Origin: Haemonchus contortus
Lineage: Eukaryota; Nematoda; Chromadorea; Rhabditida; Trichostrongylidae
NCBI GenBank assembly: GCA_000469685.2
Contig: LS997564.1
Location: 8,210,591 to 8,274,590, forward strand
Length of the DNA stretch: 64,000 nt
Direction: 5' to 3'
A program made the translations under genes and the position numbers. Shown one piece after another: positions 47,701 to 56,643 of the stretch (position 1 is its first letter; each line of letters opens with the position of its first letter). Under the pieces are notes generated by a model that had not been told where the DNA came from, searched no databases, and saw only the letters and a list, made by a program, of their open reading frames with translations.

Positions 47701-50700
47701 TGGGTGATTTTTCTTTTTTTATCAATTTCTATTGTTGTATTGATTATTGTGTTAATTCTTATAATAGTTATGTTGAAAAAGTGACAGCGTTCTACCGCTG
47801 GTCCCTTCAATAAGTTGATGGCTTATTCGACACATCATTGCGGTCTGCTGAAATGAAAGGTTTTGTTGATAGTAAAGTTGAATGCTCAATCCCATCCTTT
47901 GGGATGCGCCCCGCATTCGCCTTCCATTCAGAATCGTAGTGGCGTATTGAATACGTATGTGGCCTATACAATGACTTACGGTGGCCAGCCGATGTACAAG
48001 TCAGTACTGCTATCCTCCCATACAAGTCTGGTACCAATTAACCGAGTTCGGAGGGATCGAAGGCTTTGTTGACTAGGCGGGCATCAATTTGGATTCGAAC
48101 TCGTGACCATGCACGGGTGTTAGTAAGTCACTTGTCCCTACACCACCTCCGCCCTTGTGTTTTTTATTTATTTATTTATTTAATACACCCAAGGGTGGGC
48201 CATACAACACAAAGACAGAAACTGAAACGCGATGGTCCTTTGAAAACAAAAAAAAAAGATTATACATTAGCCTAAGAAAAATTGAGGATAACGCTTGAGT
48301 TGAAGTTGATATACGCCTTACTAGAGGAAAGGGACTGCGAGAGAAAGAGAGATGGAAGCAAGAAGCTAGCATGAAGGAGCATTTACCTTCACCTGACCTT
48401 TCTCTCATGAGATAGGAGAGCTGTTTTCCCTGTAAAAAAGGCTTCTTCGTGTTACACTGGCCCATTATGCCGAGAGGCGAGAGTAACTTGGGCTTGCTGA
48501 CAAAAAAGCTCAACACGAAACTAATTCGATCCGGAACCACAGGCGAGTAGACGAAAGGAGACTTAAAGCGGAAGGGTTAATCGTCACACAGGATCCTCAC
48601 ACAGCCAGCACGCATGAAAAATGAAGGCCTCAACAACATCGAAAGCATACATCACCTAGCCGGCTTCTTGCCTCAGATAAAGAGAAAGAACATCAGTAAA
48701 GCAGAGGTGAAGTAAAGAAATGAACAAGTTACCTGAAACAATCAAGAGAAATAGGGCTACTACAAGCGGCAAATACTACTACGAGTAAGAAAAAGCAATT
48801 ATAGAAATATGGACGATGAACGCTCCACAAAACAGTATAAGAAAGAGAAGAATTTATCGAGAGAGGCAAACTGAGAATGGCTAGAAATAATAATAATAAT
48901 AGCTCCAGGACTGGATGTGTAATGCCGGAGAGTGTATCTTAAAAAGGCAGCTGCAAGAAGAAACTGAAAAACCGGAATGTTATAGCAATCGTCAAGTATG
49001 TTCTGGAATGCCTAAAGTGCACAAGAGATCGAGCTTTTTCAGTCTACTTTTAAATATTTTACTGCTTGGTGCTTGAACGACATGGGGCGGAAGAAGCTCA
49101 AACCATCTCACACAACGAATAAAAGGACTAATGAGCGTTAAAGAATAGCACTTGGATTGTATGGCAGGATAGTGAAGGTTAAACTCACCTAATCTTTCAC
49201 TGGTTGGTCTGAAAATCCACTATTTACTCGTACTCGCAGACAACCTCACCTCCTTCCGAAGGACGCGAAAACAGAACACTAAATCAGACATTACTCGTCG
49301 ATACTGCATGGAATGAAGAGATAGCAAATTCAGTCGATCACTGTACGGGAGAATGGTTGCAGCACGCCTGGTTCTTCTGTCAGAAGGACCCACATGGGAT
49401 CGCAAGTAGCATGCCATGTAGGTCGAGAAGGATCATGGGAGGGGCGCCAAGATCAGCCGCGACCTACTCAAGAGAGGGACCTGAGGAAAGTTTGCGCGGG
49501 TCTTTTGGGTATAAATAGTTGAGTATTTTGTTTAGAGTGTTCGTACCCTGTCTACTATAGAGCCTCACACCTGACCGCCGCCGACGCTAGCCCTCCCCAG
49601 GACACGCCTCGTCCTCGTCGTCACCTCCCGACCTATTTCGTTTATTCTCCTTGTTATTGTTTTTTGTGGTTACGCCATAAAACTTGTATAGTTTCGCGTT
49701 TTGTTCAGTGCAAGGTCTAGAACTATCCTTTGGACCGCTAATATAAACCACATTGGGGCCGAACCGCTCCAATAGGACCTGGACCGAGCACAGAGAAAAA
49801 CGTGAGCACTGGCTAACCAGAGCATTTCGTTCGCCTACTATTGAAGTGGTTGTTGCCAATAGTAAGGGTAACCCAGTGAATTGAAGTGGAGAGCGCCACT
49901 GTATCCGGGAGAGTTTGAATTCGTGCTGCCGTCACCGTAAGCAAGGGTGATCTGGGGGGAACAGCACACAATATTATTGGAACTACCGTTCTGTTCTTGC
50001 TCGTTCTCGCGGTTTCGTCGTTGCAATTAGTGACATCGAGTCACGAGAGTATGATACTCTGTTGCAGAGCATGACAGAAATGGAGGTGGTCGCGTTCGAT
50101 TCAGCGGAGAAGGAAAATTCGGGAGAGGTGAGTTGCCCAAACTCGAGTTTAGCGAGTGATTTGGAGGAGAACAGGATCAGCATTGAGGAAATCCTCAGTA
50201 AAATGCGGAAAGGGATGGATGAGCACAAGATTTCGGCCCGGTATAAGAGCGAACATATAGAGGCTCTGAGGCACGAATTAGACAAGGTGACTGAAAAGCT
50301 GAGGGCCTCAAGTAGGCGGCAAGGGGTTCCCCACAAATTGTACAGTGTTGTAGAGGAGACTCTGAGCACGAGGAGAATAGAGACGAGAGAGGAATGGCAA
50401 AACTATATAGAGACAGTGGAAAGAGACGGAATTATTTTGACAGAACTTTGTGATGAACTATGTGTAAGTGCACCTCAGCTGGTACCCACGGTTAGGAGCT
50501 TGAGAAAAGCTGCCTCAGGGTTCCAACCAGAGACGGATAGCAGGATCGACCACGGAGGTAAGCATGAAACTGGAATTATGGATACGGACAGCCACACGGA
50601 TTTGTTCTTACAGAGGCGGAGGGAGAAAAGACCGCCGAATGGAGCGCGTTCAGGGACCAGCTCGAGTTGTTATGCGGATCACTCGGCAAAGGGAGTGGCC

Positions 50701-53700
50701 AGTGCAGGTCAGGATGCAAACATATGCTTACCAAATTGCGTTCAGTCATTGTCTTGTCCAGACCCGGGTGTTTTCGAAGGGAAACCAAATGGGAACTTTG
50801 ACGAATTCATCCGAAAATTTCGTCGGAAGTGCAGTAATGTTGTTGCCGATGACAAGAGCTTGATAGAGATATTAAGTGATAACCATCTCGGTGGTCGCGC
50901 TAAGAATGCAATGAGAGCTCTTCCACTTAGTAAAGTGAACAAGGGATTTGAAGAGACAGTCAAGAATTTGGGAATGTTGTTATCGAATGACTGCGTAGCA
51001 GGGAGAATGAGAGCCCTGACGGAATTGCGAACCCTGCGTATGAGACCTGGGCAGAAGGCGTGTAGTACTGGAAGACTTGGGCAGAAAAGCAAACCCAAAC
51101 AGTACGGAGGAAGCTAGATCTCCTGAGAACGCTGAGATTCTTCTAGAAAACCTTCATTAATGGCCCCAGTACGTGCATTTAATGAGTGCCCTGAATCGAG
51201 CTAGTCCGGACTGGGCATATGATGAAATCAAGCAATTAGCTCTGGGAATAGAACAGCCAAAGGTTTGGTAGGAAAAGTTCCGGGCCCTTAGGGTGGAAAT
51301 CTAGGCATAGTACCTATGCACATAGAACTGAAGATGAACCGCAAAACAGTGCAAGAGACGATACCTCAGGAGTCGAAAAGCGACGGCAAGAAAGTCGGCC
51401 ATCATTACCCAGTGCAGAGGGCCAAGGCTACGAGGGAGAGGAATGGCGGAAGAAGCTGTCAAGAAGTGTTCCAATTGTGCGAGACGAGGACACTTCGCCA
51501 GAGAATGTCCAAGAAAACCAGTGAAGGTATTAGGTTGGTGCAAAAGGAATGCAGGTTTTCCTACCTTAACTCTAAATTAACTACAACTTAGCTCCAACAA
51601 CATTTATTCAATCAAAGTAATCACCATTACAATCAACACACTTCTGTTGACGAGAAACGAGCTTCTTAATACCAATATCATAGAAGTCTGGGTTTCTGGA
51701 AGCAATGAACTCATTGAAGGCAGTTTCTGCATCATCTTGGTTTCTGAAGCGTTTTTCCCGCAAGAAGTTGTCGAGGTGCTTGAAAAGGTGAAAGTCAGTA
51801 GGTGAAAGGTCTGGCGAGTGTGGTGGATGATCCACAGTTTCGTAGTTCAACGTCTTAGTCTTCAAGTATATTCGGCTTGACCATAACAAGTACCTGATTG
51901 TGGGTGAGATGCAGTAGGAACGAAACTGTCGCGTACTTCTTAGTCTTCCCATTTTGCTTCAAATGGCGAACAATTGTAGTGTGATGGACATTGAGTTCCT
52001 TCGCAATGTCTCCTGTCGTTTTGTGCGGATCAGCTTCGACGGACGCCTTCAATTGATCGATATCAAGTTTTGGTAGACGGCTGCCATGTGGTTCTTCTTC
52101 GAAGCTGGTGTTGCCGGCACGGAACTTTTGGAACCAACGTTGTACTGTGCATTCGTTGACACTTCCCTGGCCCCATACTTCGTTGATATTTCGAGCGGTT
52201 TGAGCGGCAGTCCGACCCAGCTTGAACTCATAGAAGTAAATTTGACGAAAATCGCGACTAGACATCTGAAAATAAAAACCACATTTTTTTTAAATTAAGC
52301 AATTTGAATGAAATTTTACATACGTATTTAAAAAGCGCGAGGAATAAGCTTTCCAACAATGTATAATACCCAATGAAAAAGGCTTAGTTTTCTTCAAAAA
52401 AAAAGTGTTGAAACTAGTAAAACAAAAAACCTGCACTCCCTTTGCACCAACCTAATACAAAGCCTTAGAAAGGAGAAGGCGGATAAAACTGCTGTAAATG
52501 CGATTTCCGTGTCAGATATCATTCATAAAGTGCGTTGTGGTAGCGTGAAATAAATAACGAGCAGAGTAAATGTGACGACGCTCAGGCAACTGAACGTAGA
52601 TGCGCAAAAACTGTATTTCTGACGAAAGAATAGACACACAAACTTCTAGAGGGAAAAGGGGTAGAAAAAAGGCTGTAAAACAAGTAAGAAGTTACAAACT
52701 AACTACTGAACCTTTAGTGGAGCATCACTGTTGAGCCGCCCGGAGAAGGGGCATTTGCTCTACAAGTGTGCCGACGGATGCCTGGAAGAAGCGACTCTGG
52801 GAGACATAGAAGGAGTCTCGTTTCCCGGCGCAGTAGCGAAGGAGGAGGTCGGTACCTTGTGGAACGCATGGTTGGCATGCAGCATCTTCAGAAGGCGCGA
52901 CATCGACGTCGGGAAGAAGATCAGACTTCACCGAGAGGGACATGTGTGCGGGGACGTAAGCTCGCTGCAGATCGTTCTGAAGTTCGCCTATGCAAGATGC
53001 ATCGATTGGACGGACTTCATATGTCCCGGGTGCGGTAAAAGTTCTGGCAACAGTAAATATGATCGTAAAAATGGTCAAATCGATCGATACGTGATACAAC
53101 TCCAACGGCATTTATCAACAGCTATATAGCTCACAAAGACCAAACTAGGTCTCGAAACAGCCTCCTTTTCCGCGAGTACAGGCTGAAAGCCTCCTAGGAA
53201 ATGCACCGACGGCAGCACAGATCGTTCAAATCCTCTCATGCTTTGACAAGGGTTGCACGTAGAGCATCCAAACTTCTATGCTTAATATAGCTGGCTTTCG
53301 TCTTAAGAACTGATCACACGGAATAGTCCAATGGATTTAGGCTTGGACTGTTTGAGGGCCAATCGTCCGACGAGATGAAGTCTGGAAAGTGCGTTGCGCA
53401 CCAATCCTATACCACCTTGGACCTGTGTGCTGGAGCTGAGTCCTGTTGATAAGTCCATGTCCGGTTGTCGAGATGGAATTTTGCTCAGGAGAGTTTTCCG
53501 TCCTCCAATAAGCCTCTTAAGTAGATCTTGCTATCCACCTTGACCCCTTTTTCCAAGAAAATCAGGGGCATCTTGCCGTCCGATGTGATTACCCCAAAAA
53601 CCATCAACGATTTGTGGTGTACAGATCGCTGAGCAATCCATACAAGTTGGCTGGCTTCTGCAGGGTATCACGCTATCACCCCATCGTTTTGGGTGTTCAG

Positions 53701-56108
53701 GAATAGATCTGTTGAAAACAGTCATTTGTCAGTGAAAACGATGTTGCTGTGCCGCGCCTGCGAAAATCGCTTTAAAAGCTCCCTACATCTTTTGAGCCTA
53801 GTTTTCTTCATACGCATGTGAGCTTTCCTAATCTTATAAAGCGAAGTTGAAGGTGGCTGATGACAATCCTTCCAGCAGATCGAGCAGAAATACCCACTTC
53901 AAGAGCCAATTTTCTCTCGGACCTACGAGGGCGGCGGCGGATTTTCTCTCGAATGAGTTTTACGATCTCTTTTTCGTTGCTCTCTTCAGTCTTTCATTTT
54001 CGGGCTTGTCCTCCATAGTTCCTGTCGCCTTGCACCCGTTGTCGTTGTTGTACATGGTTCCTAAGGGAATCTGGAGCTGTTTGAAGATGGTCTTTGCCGT
54101 GCATCCAGCCAGATGGAGGTGCAGTATGGAGGCTCGTCGGTCTTTGCTTGTCACCACTTTGTAAAATGGCATATTCAAGAGCGGCCAATTCGTGGAATGT
54201 ATAGAAGAGGGCTTGCAGTAAATACTGGCACAGATCGTGTCGAGATTGAAGGCCTCATTTTTTATAGAGAACCTGAAACGGGCCTTTGCCAGAACTTTTG
54301 CCGCACCCTGTAATACGAAGGAGATTGGAGATCACTCCATTATCGAGAACCAGGATGTTCGGCATACGTATTCGGAGGCGCTCAAAAGACTCATGGAGGA
54401 CATTGAGGAGCGATCTGTAAAAGAGACACAGCCGAGAAAGGGACCAGTTCTCTACGCCAGTTTTGAGGGGGGCAAACCCCATAGAGAGAGATGGAGTTCG
54501 AGGAGGAATAGTCGCGAAAGTCGTGCAAGGTTTCGACCACTTGGTGGGCATACTGGAAAATTGGAAGACCTCGAGGACGTGGGTAATAGTGTGGCCTCAG
54601 GACTCGAACTTTAAAAAAAATACAATGGACGATTTGAACAGACTGATCAAAGAATTCATGGAGAGCGGAGGAGTCGTGATCACTGCGTGGCCACCGATCA
54701 CGTCAAGTAACCACAATAAGTAGTTCAGCATGATGGACATGTGGAAACATTTAGATGAAGCCTTAAAAAAACTCGACGATAAGCAAGCCTTCTGCACGGC
54801 AAGTAGCAAGATTTTTGATGGAAAATTGTTTATAGAGGCAGGGGCGTCAGAAGGAAGTGCTCAATTTTGCAGCAACTATGTGGGAACATCTCTACCGAAG
54901 CAGGTGTACGAGACATTGAGATATCGCGTAGAAAGAGCGAAGCTACCGAAAACAGAAAAGCCGACATCGAGGGCGATGTCTTCCCGAGGGGAGGGCATGT
55001 CGGATGGACTCACATGGGTCGCAAGAGGCGTGCCATGTAGGTCGAGAAGGATCATGAGAGGGGCGCAAAGAACAGCCGCGACCTACTCAAGAGAGGGTCC
55101 TGAGGAAAGTTTGCGCGGGTCTTTTGGGTGAAAATAGTTGAGGTATTTTGTTTAGAGTGTTCGGATCCTGTCTACTATAGAGCCCCACACCTCTTGGCCG
55201 CCGCCGACGCTAGCCCTCCCCAGGACACGCCTCGTCCTCGTCGTCACCTTCCGACTGTTTTTCCACCTATTTCATTTATTCTCGTTGTTATTGTTTTTTT
55301 GTGGTTACGCCATAAAACTTGTATAGTTTCGCGTTTTTTTCAGTGCAAGGTCTAGAACTATCCTTTGGACGGTTAATATAAACCACACTTTACCATAGCA
55401 GGCGAGTCAACACGTGTTGAACCCTTTCAAGCTTTTGAATATCTTTTTTGGGAGAAGGTGTTGATGGTAACGTCGACTAAATTCTGTTGTTCAACGGGCT
55501 TCGTCAACAGGCCCGTCAATTGCTCAATCTGTCTATCCTTACCGTGAAAATTTCCAGACTTTCCTCGAGGGTAGTCTTCATTGGCAGTTCCGTGAGTCAT
55601 TCAGGAGATGATCAACTCAGAGGAGCTTTGCTCATCTTGATAAAGAGGCTCTAATTAGTGACTGTGCATTTTAGTTCTCGTGCTCTATCTCAGGGACGTA
55701 CCTCTCCACCCTAGTCCCGACGCTGCCTTTGCTAACCTTCCGATAAGATCTCAGAAAACTTCCAGAGTTTTTTTTCTTCAAACGAGTATTGGACAAATAG
55801 GTATTCAACACGGTCGCATACTCAGAGATCCGAATGGTGTAGCCGAACTTTCAATCTCATCTGTGCTGTCCGGTGAAAAATTTCGATGGGAACCAGCAAC
55901 GCTTTCGAATCCCCAAAGACACCTAGCCATATCTCTTCATTCAGAAATGAAAGACGAATACAAGGTACTTAGCTCTCTATACATTCCCATAATCTATCGA
56001 CTCTTTATCAAAAATTTGGTTTTTTTTCAGAAAGGAAGGCCTTTGTTCATCACTCAAATGCGGCGGTCCATGTTCGAATCGTATAGTCCACGAATTTTCG
56101 AACCCTGA
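35720..56108 (+). CDS. CES-B: intracellular type-B carboxylesterase, 14 exons, 558 aa
   Basis: Close paralogue of CES-A with identical exon sizes through exon 13. Exons: 35720-35824, 37251-37310, 37364-37462, 37759-37923, 38023-38154, 38622-38727, 39193-39323, 40118-40240, 40320-40398, 46116-46288, 46348-46504, 47574-47703, 55826-55964, 56031-56108. The frame is open throughout. Oxyanion HGGGF, Ser in GQSAGG, Glu in SASEG and His in ATHCTEL are kept, as are the MGHGSS start and EDNLYLNV. Differences from CES-A include GNPKNV for GDPNNV just before the nucleophile elbow and a longer, unrelated last 15 residues. Intron 9 is 5.7 kb (two mariners, SINEs) and intron 12 is 8.1 kb (LINE, LTR element, third mariner). 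Intron 11 again begins with GC (46505). Whether such long introns are spliced efficiently is unknown; the exons show no decay. Confidence 0.9.
36036..36964 (-). mobile_element. Probable 3' fragment of a LINE (CES-B intron 1)
   Basis: A block absent from the matching CES-A intron. On the minus strand it ends with GCACCATGAGTGC (small hairpin) and a tail of AAAT/GAAT repeats, like the minus-strand LINE at 48162. A 137-codon minus frame (36804-36391) resembles a degraded LINE C terminus only weakly. It replaces about 100 bases seen in CES-A. Confidence 0.5.
38390..38505 (+). repeat. SINE-like fragment (CES-B intron 5)
   Basis: Counterpart of 25890-26015 with GGGCTCGACTGAACGGGCCGG and GTCCGGGAGCATAGGGGCATT; inherited through the A/B duplication. 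Confidence 0.6.
40478..40620 (-). repeat. tRNA-like palindromic repeat, family B, copy 3 (CES-B intron 9)
   Basis: GAGAGTTATGGACAAAACTTTG pairs with CAAAGTTTTGCCTATAACTC around GGGACTCGAAC. It is followed by TGCTGCGGTCATATAACAG, the same place and order as copy 2. Confidence 0.7.
40655..40940 (+). repeat. tRNA-derived SINE, family A, copy 14 (CES-B intron 9)
   Basis: Duplicate of copy 10: GGTGTAGTGCAAGTGGCGC head, GGGTTTGAATCCTGGATCGA B box, CAGACTCGTCTGAGAGGATGA and GAATGCGTGAGCGTATCCC. Confidence 0.88.
40941..41064. repeat. Host repeat of mariner 1, with GTATGTCG/GTCCGTCT tandem motif
   Basis: TATATAAAGCAGTAACTTGG here (from 40944) is echoed as TATATAAAGCATTCACTTTG at 42283, on the other side of mariner 1. 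Short tandem GTCGGTAT/GTCCGTCT units occupy 40970-41010. The mariners appear to have landed in an older repeat. Confidence 0.5.
41065..42282 (+). mobile_element. Mariner element 1, full length, inactive (CES-B intron 9)
   Basis: 1218 bp with terminal repeats TTAGGTTGTTCGGAAAGGAA and TTCCTTCCCGAACAACCTAA, flanked by TA on both sides. The transposase reads on the plus strand in pieces: an N-terminal helix-turn-helix segment (41235-41453, [17 protein letters not shown]), a middle segment (41566-41799, [12 protein letters not shown]) and the end ([15 protein letters not shown] near 41995). Several frameshifts and stops break it, and the second catalytic Asp block (HDNA) is not legible. Mariner-family relationship is clear; the subfamily is not assigned. 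Confidence 0.92.
42582..43818 (+). mobile_element. Mariner element 2, full length, inactive (CES-B intron 9)
   Basis: 1237 bp with termini TTGGGTTGTCGGAAAAGTAT and its partner ACTTTTCCGACAACCTAA, flanked by TA. The plus-strand transposase is frameshifted, but the three catalytic regions are readable: [13 protein letters not shown] near 43180, [13 protein letters not shown] near 43440 and [16 protein letters not shown] near 43520. The spacing of the last two fits DD34D. A different family from mariners 1 and 3 by its termini. Confidence 0.93.
43819..44240. other. No gene seen (CES-B intron 9)
   Basis: Intronic sequence between mariner 2 and the tandem repeat, possibly part of the older repeat that received the mariners. 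No exon support. Confidence 0.4.
44241..44435. repeat. Tandem repeat, ~98-bp unit, two copies
   Basis: AAATTCATAACTCCTGTC begins at 44242 and again at 44340. Both are followed by CGTGGACCTAGAGC, TTCAAA/ACTT, and GGGAACACT. The second unit is slightly shortened. Looser repeats (ACTAACGGTGGAGCATT / ATTAACGGTGGAACACT) continue at 44506 and 44645. Confidence 0.8.
44647..45132 (-). CDS. Unidentified open frame, ~150 codons (CES-B intron 9)
   Basis: The longest frame in the intron that lies outside recognised transposons. The first ATG gives [18 protein letters not shown], and a later stretch reads [21 protein letters not shown] recognise no domain. It is antisense to CES-B and absent from CES-A intron 9, so a transposon-derived fragment is the most likely source. 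It may also be a chance frame. Confidence 0.25.
   Translation of the reverse strand: MNGTHKCCRVIMPQIIRFGYLRTFLRYGFITNWESQIIGGRMSLVTKDIETKRNLDVSFSQKPCWIAVVIQQRKVNQIFISLWRIAFDQFLSLQIPVLLNEKNQRTMFEYQGMTLDMKGITNLFALAFYMGSLSALARLLSVLVTNHLLSCPTSPIKVFHR
45476..45640 (-). repeat. tRNA-derived SINE, family A, copy 15 (partial)
   Basis: Minus-orientation GCCTATACAATGACTTGTAG, CAGCCGATG and CTCCCAGACGAGTCTG. The tRNA-like end is cut off where copy 16 begins. Confidence 0.75.
45652..45885 (-). repeat. tRNA-derived SINE, family A, copy 16
   Basis: ATCGTAGTGGCGTAATGAG, ACTTGCGGTGGCCAGCCGA, GATTCGAACCCGTGACCATG (reversed B box). It follows copy 15 in the same orientation, as copies 5 and 6 do. Confidence 0.85.
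46603..46776. repeat. GC-rich inverted-repeat arm left of FB (CES-B intron 11)
   Basis: GGGTAACGGGACTTCTCCCC (46608-46627) is complementary to GGGGAGAAGTTCCGTTACCC (47206-47225), which lies inside the neighbouring FB element. The motif GGGAACTTCTCCCC recurs at 46848. This interlocked arrangement suggests one element inserted into or recombined with another. Confidence 0.65.
46778..47446. mobile_element. Foldback MITE FB, long copy with nested hairpin (CES-B intron 11)
   Basis: 669 bp with ~65-bp terminal inverted repeats beginning GGCTGCTTTCATAGTCCGCC and a possible 3-bp target duplication TAT on both sides. Inside, 47231-47291 pairs with 47326-47392 (AGGGCTGTAAACAACGAGGG / TCTCGTTGTTTACAGCCCTT). 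No transposase. CES-A intron 11 lacks it. Confidence 0.88.
47884..48152 (-). repeat. tRNA-derived SINE, family A, copy 17 (CES-B intron 12)
   Basis: Duplicate of copy 12: GGGATGCGCCCCGCATTCGCC, ACTTACGGTGGCCAGCCGAT, TTCGAACTCGTGACCATGCA, CTACACCACCTCCGCCC. Confidence 0.88.
48160..49377 (-). mobile_element. 5'-truncated LINE (CR1/L2-like), 3' part; split by LTR element
   Basis: On the minus strand, 49370-49030 reads as the C terminus of a LINE reverse transcriptase: [52 protein letters not shown], with one in-frame stop. The 3' end is a CACCCTTGGGTG hairpin followed by an AAAT-repeat tail at 48182-48160. The remaining coding piece lies beyond the LTR element at 55388-55463 ([19 protein letters not shown]), so the LTR element inserted into it. 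Confidence 0.85.
49378..49752 (+). repeat. 5' LTR
   Basis: 375 bp starting TGTCAGAAGG and ending AACCACA. It aligns along its length with the 3' LTR (54998-55387), sharing GAGGAAAGTTTGCGCGGGTC, GTTTAGAGTGTTCG, GCTAGCCCTCCCCAGGACAC and GGTCTAGAACTATCC, with scattered mismatches and small indels. Confidence 0.92.
49754..49770 (+). other. Candidate primer-binding site
   Basis: TGGGGCCGAACCGCTCC lies one base after the 5' LTR end; the leading TGG is complementary to tRNA CCA ends. The tRNA is not identified. Confidence 0.6.
50071..51117 (+). pseudogene. gag-like ORF of the LTR element, decayed
   Basis: Reads from [20 protein letters not shown] with a charged coiled-coil-like N-terminal half. 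Then comes a capsid-like block ([20 protein letters not shown] near 50760, typical of Gypsy gag) and a stop at 51115. The gag continues out of frame near 51175 ([20 protein letters not shown]). A CCHC zinc knuckle ([14 protein letters not shown], 51460-51502) follows in a third register. So at least two frameshifts break one ancestral gag. Mariner 3 inserted about 25 bases after the knuckle. Confidence 0.75.
51460..51502 (+). other. Zinc knuckle (CCHC) of gag
   Basis: C-x2-C-x4-H-x4-C with [18 protein letters not shown]. It is a nucleic-acid-binding motif of retroelement nucleocapsid and marks the end of gag. Confidence 0.85.
51530..52455 (-). mobile_element. Mariner element 3 with internal deletion (inside LTR gag)
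   Basis: 926 bp, termini TTAGGTTGGTGCAAAAGGAA and CCCTTTGCACCAACCTAA, flanked by TA. The minus-strand frame 52265-51855 gives the N terminus ([54 protein letters not shown]). The frame 51952-51608 gives the C terminus ([35 protein letters not shown]). The central catalytic part with the first two Asp residues is deleted, so it can only be moved in trans. Termini resemble irritans-type mariners. Confidence 0.93.
52456..53160 (+). other. LTR element interior, unassigned
   Basis: A plus frame at 52731-53129 reads [20 protein letters not shown] and later [11 protein letters not shown], with scattered cysteines. I recognise no retroviral domain. Two other overlapping frames are equally open, so coding status is unclear. 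Confidence 0.35.
53165..54178 (-). mobile_element. Tc1/mariner transposase relic (maT/DD37-39D-like)
   Basis: The minus strand carries scattered transposase blocks: a helix-turn-helix-like start ([18 protein letters not shown] near 54110), [16 protein letters not shown] near 53710, [20 protein letters not shown] near 53600, QQDSAPAH near 53445 and [12 protein letters not shown] near 53345. These match the Tc1/mariner DDE catalytic core in order, with Asp at all three places but broken by stops and shifts. Clear terminal repeats were not found. It lies within the LTR element interior. Confidence 0.75.
54237..54985 (+). pseudogene. 3' open region of the LTR element, product unknown
   Basis: Successive plus frames read [20 protein letters not shown] (54370), then in another frame [20 protein letters not shown] and [20 protein letters not shown] to a stop at 54721. 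Then follow [19 protein letters not shown] and [15 protein letters not shown] up to the polypurine tract. It reads like one protein broken by a frameshift and a stop. I do not recognise it as integrase or envelope. Confidence 0.45.
54986..54995 (+). other. Polypurine tract
   Basis: GAGGGGAGGG two bases before the 3' LTR; it is the usual primer for plus-strand synthesis and helps to fix the LTR start at TGTCGG. Confidence 0.7.
54998..55387 (+). repeat. 3' LTR
   Basis: 390 bp from TGTCGGATGG to AACCACA. Differences from the 5' LTR include a few small insertions (for example around 55192 and 55255) and many point changes, suggesting an old insertion. Confidence 0.92.
55388..55463 (-). mobile_element. 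LINE fragment, upstream piece beyond LTR insertion
   Basis: The minus strand reads [20 protein letters not shown], the segment that normally precedes the RRA-x-x-LPYSDRL region now at 49370. Its 5' truncation point is near 55463, after which CES intron 12 sequence resumes (GTCGACTAAATTCTG, as in CES-A at 30050). Confidence 0.8.
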
Positions 56109-56643
56109 ACGAATTTTGTATAAATTAGATGGTGAACTTCATTGTAGCATTCCTAAGAAAGGCTGTTCTTAGGGATTGAGGCTATGAGAGCGTATCAAAA
56201 CGTGGGTGGGAATTGTCTCAGAATCAACATTTATGCCAGTGAAGTATTTTGCGTGGAAATGAACCGTGCCTTCCTTGAAACCTGTCTTGACTTTCGGATA
56301 CGCTCTTCTAGTCCATATGGCTAACCTTACCATTGATTTATATGTAATTTGTAGTCCGGCAGCAACTGTTCCAGTGTTTCGGGAAAATCGTCCCCGGCTT
56401 CGCTCGTTTTCATTTTGACGGTTACCGAACGTTTTCAAGACGATATTTTAACTGTTACGACTGGCGAGCGGTTAGTTAGGTGGTAATCCATGGGACAAAA
56501 TAACTTTTCAACTCTTTTGGGGAGATTTAAAAAGAAATGGCGACGTTTCGGCAGGTAGATGATGTGTTTTCGTCATGTATTGGAGCAAATGAACGGGTGA
56601 AACCTACACGAGACTTGGGTTGGGGAAAGGTTTAGGAGACTAC
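56109..56643. other. Downstream flank of CES-B, first part
   Basis: It aligns loosely with the region after CES-A (30607-31190), for example CACGAGACTTG near 56610 and 31178. No exon is supported. Confidence 0.5.

Larger units (their letters stand above)
49378..55387 (+). mobile_element. LTR retrotransposon, decayed, pol not legible
   Basis: Two LTRs enclose a candidate primer-binding site, gag-like ORF, zinc knuckle, nested transposons, a 3' open region and a polypurine tract. Protease, reverse transcriptase and integrase are not recognisable, so most of pol appears lost. Flanking CTTC (49374-49377) and CTTT (55388-55391) may be a 4-bp target duplication with one change. The element interrupts a minus-strand LINE. 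Gypsy-type is more likely than Pao/BEL from the gag with one CCHC knuckle, but this is not certain. Confidence 0.88.
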
